Shown here: in pieces, positions 59,380-64,000 of the stretch
Layout: each line of letters opens with the position of its first letter
How positions within the stretch are numbered: position 1 is the stretch's first letter
Assembly (NCBI GenBank): GCA_964035795.1
Contig: OZ038321.1
Location: 13,032,288 to 13,096,287, forward strand
Origin: Pterobdella sp. o SKG-2022
Lineage: Eukaryota; Annelida; Clitellata; Hirudinida; Piscicolidae
Direction of reading: 5' to 3'
Length of the DNA stretch: 64,000 bases
The notes under the pieces: model-generated
What the model saw: only the letters and a program-made list of their open reading frames with translations
Database searches by the model: none
What the model was told of the DNA's origin: nothing
Program-made: the position numbers and the translations under genes

Positions 59380-59388
59380 TATATAAAA
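59380..59388 (+). promoter_or_regulatory. TATA box candidate (TATATAAAA)
   Basis: A consensus TATA box 69 bp upstream of the ATG at 59457, preceded by a CA tract. A start site about 30 bp downstream would leave a 5' UTR of about 45 bp. Such a motif can occur by chance in AT-rich DNA. Confidence 0.5.
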
Positions 59389-59456
59389 AGAAGCAATGTG
59401 GCACAAAATCAGAATGAGATGGAAAGCGTTGAGGCCTTGTTGTTACACACAACGCC

Positions 59457-59990
59457 ATGTTTCATGGAATGACTAAAAGTAAACTTAAATTCTACAAAAG
59501 TGGATTTATATTATATATTTTTGACATTATCTTTGAGTTTGTTTCAAGTTATTTTGAAAAGAAAAAGTTGAGTTTAACAAAAAAAATCCCAACCATAACT
59601 GAAAATAATTATAATATTATTGAACAAAAATTCAGAAAAACTTATAAAAATTTGAAAACAATACGTCCAAACAATATACCCCATGCCAGGAGAACACTTG
59701 AAGTTAATAATATCACTAGTCTCAACCATTCCTACAATAAGAGCATAACTGTAACTTCTTGCACCAATGGTAACGATAGCAGGACGGTAAGTGCTGTGAG
59801 GTTCTACCGGAAACAAAATGCTACAAGATTAAAAGTGGACTCCTATCCCAGAAGTTTGTTCTATTATATCAGTGCTATCATTTTAATATTAGCAAAGTCA
59901 TTGATATTTCTATTATTTATTTTAATTCATTTTATTCTTCTTTCTTTCACAATACTGAGCGTATCTTTTAGTACTTCGTTAATGTGGTAG
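59457..59990 (+). CDS. Candidate first exon: basic N-terminus with C-terminal membrane segment
   Basis: An open frame of 177 codons, long for DNA this AT-rich and placed just after a TATA box. It has a basic N-terminus, an early hydrophobic stretch (residues 16-31), a Lys/Asn-rich middle with several N-glycosylation sequons, and a strongly hydrophobic end (from LFYYISAIILILAKSLIF). A consensus donor GTAAGT at 59787 would end the exon after 110 codons in phase 0, and weaker donors lie near the end. It may be the 5' exon of the convertase downstream: Drosophila Furin1 also has a long N-terminal extension with a hydrophobic segment before its prodomain. It could instead be an independent small membrane protein. 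No family was recognised. Confidence 0.4.
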   Translation: MFHGMTKSKLKFYKSGFILYIFDIIFEFVSSYFEKKKLSLTKKIPTITENNYNIIEQKFRKTYKNLKTIRPNNIPHARRTLEVNNITSLNHSYNKSITVTSCTNGNDSRTVSAVRFYRKQNATRLKVDSYPRSLFYYISAIILILAKSLIFLLFILIHFILLSFTILSVSFSTSLMW

Positions 59991-61007
59991 AAGTAAAACA
60001 GGATAAGTATAAAAATGACTTGATGAGTTTTTCTGATGATTTCTTGGAAATATTTTATTTTAAATTTGTTAAAGTTGAGAATTTCAAGTTGGAGTAAAAT
60101 ATTCAAGAATATTTGTAGTTTTGGGAATATAAACTAAACAAATAGATTTTCATGCTAAAGAATTCATTTTCAATGATTTTTAAGTAAAAATTTAATTAAA
60201 GACACTACTTATAACATTAATGTTGAGTTTATTTGTATTAACTCCATAAAACTCCCATAAATTTGGCAAACATAGAAATAACGACAACAACACTTGTAAG
60301 ACATGTACTGATTACTATATCAAAACCTATGTCGAGCCTTATAATGGGAAATATGAAAATTAAATGGTAAAATACGATATAACTTTTTAATACGTGTCTA
60401 AGTGAAATAACTGTGAAAAGAACAAAATGATAATACTAGTTATTGAAAACAACACTCAGTAGTGATGCAAAGGTCGCATTGCATAATAATTGATGAACTT
60501 TTACGAAGTGAATATATTAAACTCAAACAATGGGGAAAGAGAATGGTATTGATTAAAATTTAAAGTGTCAAAACACTCATAAGATTACTCATTTTATGAA
60601 TTTCAAATATTTACTTCGGGTTTTACAGTCACTCTCTAGCTTCGAGATCGAAATCTGAATATGAACTGTACAAATTACAAAAGCGTTTGATAGTCATTCT
60701 CACATTCAAAAGTGTATAGTTGTTAAATGACAAATTATATTAAATAAATCAAAATTTTTAATTTTTTTTAAGAGGAAAGCTTCATTAGAAATAAAAAAAA
60801 CATTAGTAATACATGGTAATATAAAAAAATGCACTCAACTATTCAAACAAGGATAACCAACAAAACTTAAAAGTACCAAAACAAACTGCAAAGACACAAC
60901 CACAAAGCACACTTTCACGTACAAGCAATTATACCCCAACATACATCCTGACCCATTCACACATACATCTAAACAAACACAACGGTACAGAGACGACACC
61001 TCTCAAG
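59991..61007. other. Probable intron or promoter region of the convertase
   Basis: AT-rich, then a C/A-rich stretch at 60880-60990. No exon recognised. Confidence 0.4.
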
Positions 61008-61154
61008 CCTCTTTTGTATGTGTGCGTGTGGATGTTTTTCATGTGTGTGTGCACAAAAGCAACGTACGTGAACAAATGGGCTGTACACGTGGATGGAGGT
61101 CTCAACCTGGCTCACCACGTGGCATCAAGACATGGATTCGTCTGTCTGGGAAAG
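61008..61154 (+). CDS. Furin-like proprotein convertase, prodomain exon (partial gene)
   Basis: The frame YVNKWAVHVDGGLNLAHHVASRHGFVCLGK at 61065-61154 is the conserved start of the inhibitory prodomain of furin/PC-type subtilisin-like convertases, whose pattern is 'W-A-V-x-I-x-G-G .. A-x-x-H-G-F-x-x-L-G'. It ends at a GTGCTT donor in phase 0, where family members continue into the 'I-x-x-x-Y-H-F' block. Upstream in frame is a hydrophobic run (LLYVCVWMFFMCVC) that could be a signal or anchor sequence. The exact exon start is uncertain: 61008 follows an AAG acceptor in phase 0, and ATG codons at 61032 and 61041 are alternatives. Convertases cleave precursors after paired basic residues in the trans-Golgi and at the cell surface. 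No catalytic-domain exon was found before the window ends. Confidence 0.8.

Positions 61155-64000
<2,846 letters not shown>

Overview
The window is strongly AT-rich nuclear DNA from an intron-rich invertebrate. The evidence is GT-AG spliced genes with many short exons, a tRNA gene with an intron, LINE, SINE, Penelope-like and MITE-type repeats, very long pure microsatellites, and metazoan-only families (synaptogyrin, SUEL-type lectin, caspase, alpha-adaptin). An annelid- or leech-like lophotrochozoan fits the compact introns and the Asn/Ser-rich proteins, but this taxonomic guess is weak.

Layout. A tRNA-Lys(UUU) gene with an apparent intron lies at 0.9 kb. Two broken non-LTR retrotransposons follow (1.7-3.5 kb on minus, 4.5-5.1 kb on plus). 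A complete rabenosyn-5 gene (13 coding exons, minus, 9858-5489) stands head to head with a complete AP-2 alpha-adaptin gene (24 coding exons, plus, 10340-21040); their start codons are 481 bp apart. The stretch 21.0-34.9 kb has no recognisable gene. It holds a roughly 495-bp pure ACT array, a 56-bp perfect palindrome and a 30-bp x 4 minisatellite.

From 34.9 to 45.2 kb on plus lies the most unusual object: a single-pass membrane protein built from a SUEL-type lectin domain, a CUB-like segment interrupted by a 2.8-kb low-complexity exon (poly-Ser, poly-Asp, Asn/Lys-rich), one membrane segment and a 364-residue Asn-rich tail. The exon containing its membrane segment and one lectin-side exon each sit directly after a 0.5-0.65-kb TATC array. 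One short exon plus its flanking intron is copied at about 99% identity 5.15 kb downstream.

Synaptogyrin (47.5-49.4 kb, plus, two possible C-termini) follows, then a tRNA-derived SINE with a perfect target-site duplication (50.65-50.83 kb), a Penelope-like GIY-YIG endonuclease remnant (51.6-51.9 kb, minus), a divergent caspase (54.1-56.1 kb, plus), a fold-back MITE (58.2 kb), and the 5' end of a furin-like proprotein convertase (59.4-61.2 kb, plus) whose catalytic part lies outside the window.

How the genes work together: rabenosyn-5 (early-endosome fusion and recycling), AP-2 alpha (clathrin-coated pit formation) and synaptogyrin (synaptic-vesicle membrane) all act in membrane traffic, and the first two share one short intergenic region. 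Whether this clustering is functional is inference. All exon boundaries were read by eye from GT/AG sites, reading-frame phase and remembered family similarity; no alignment was run.
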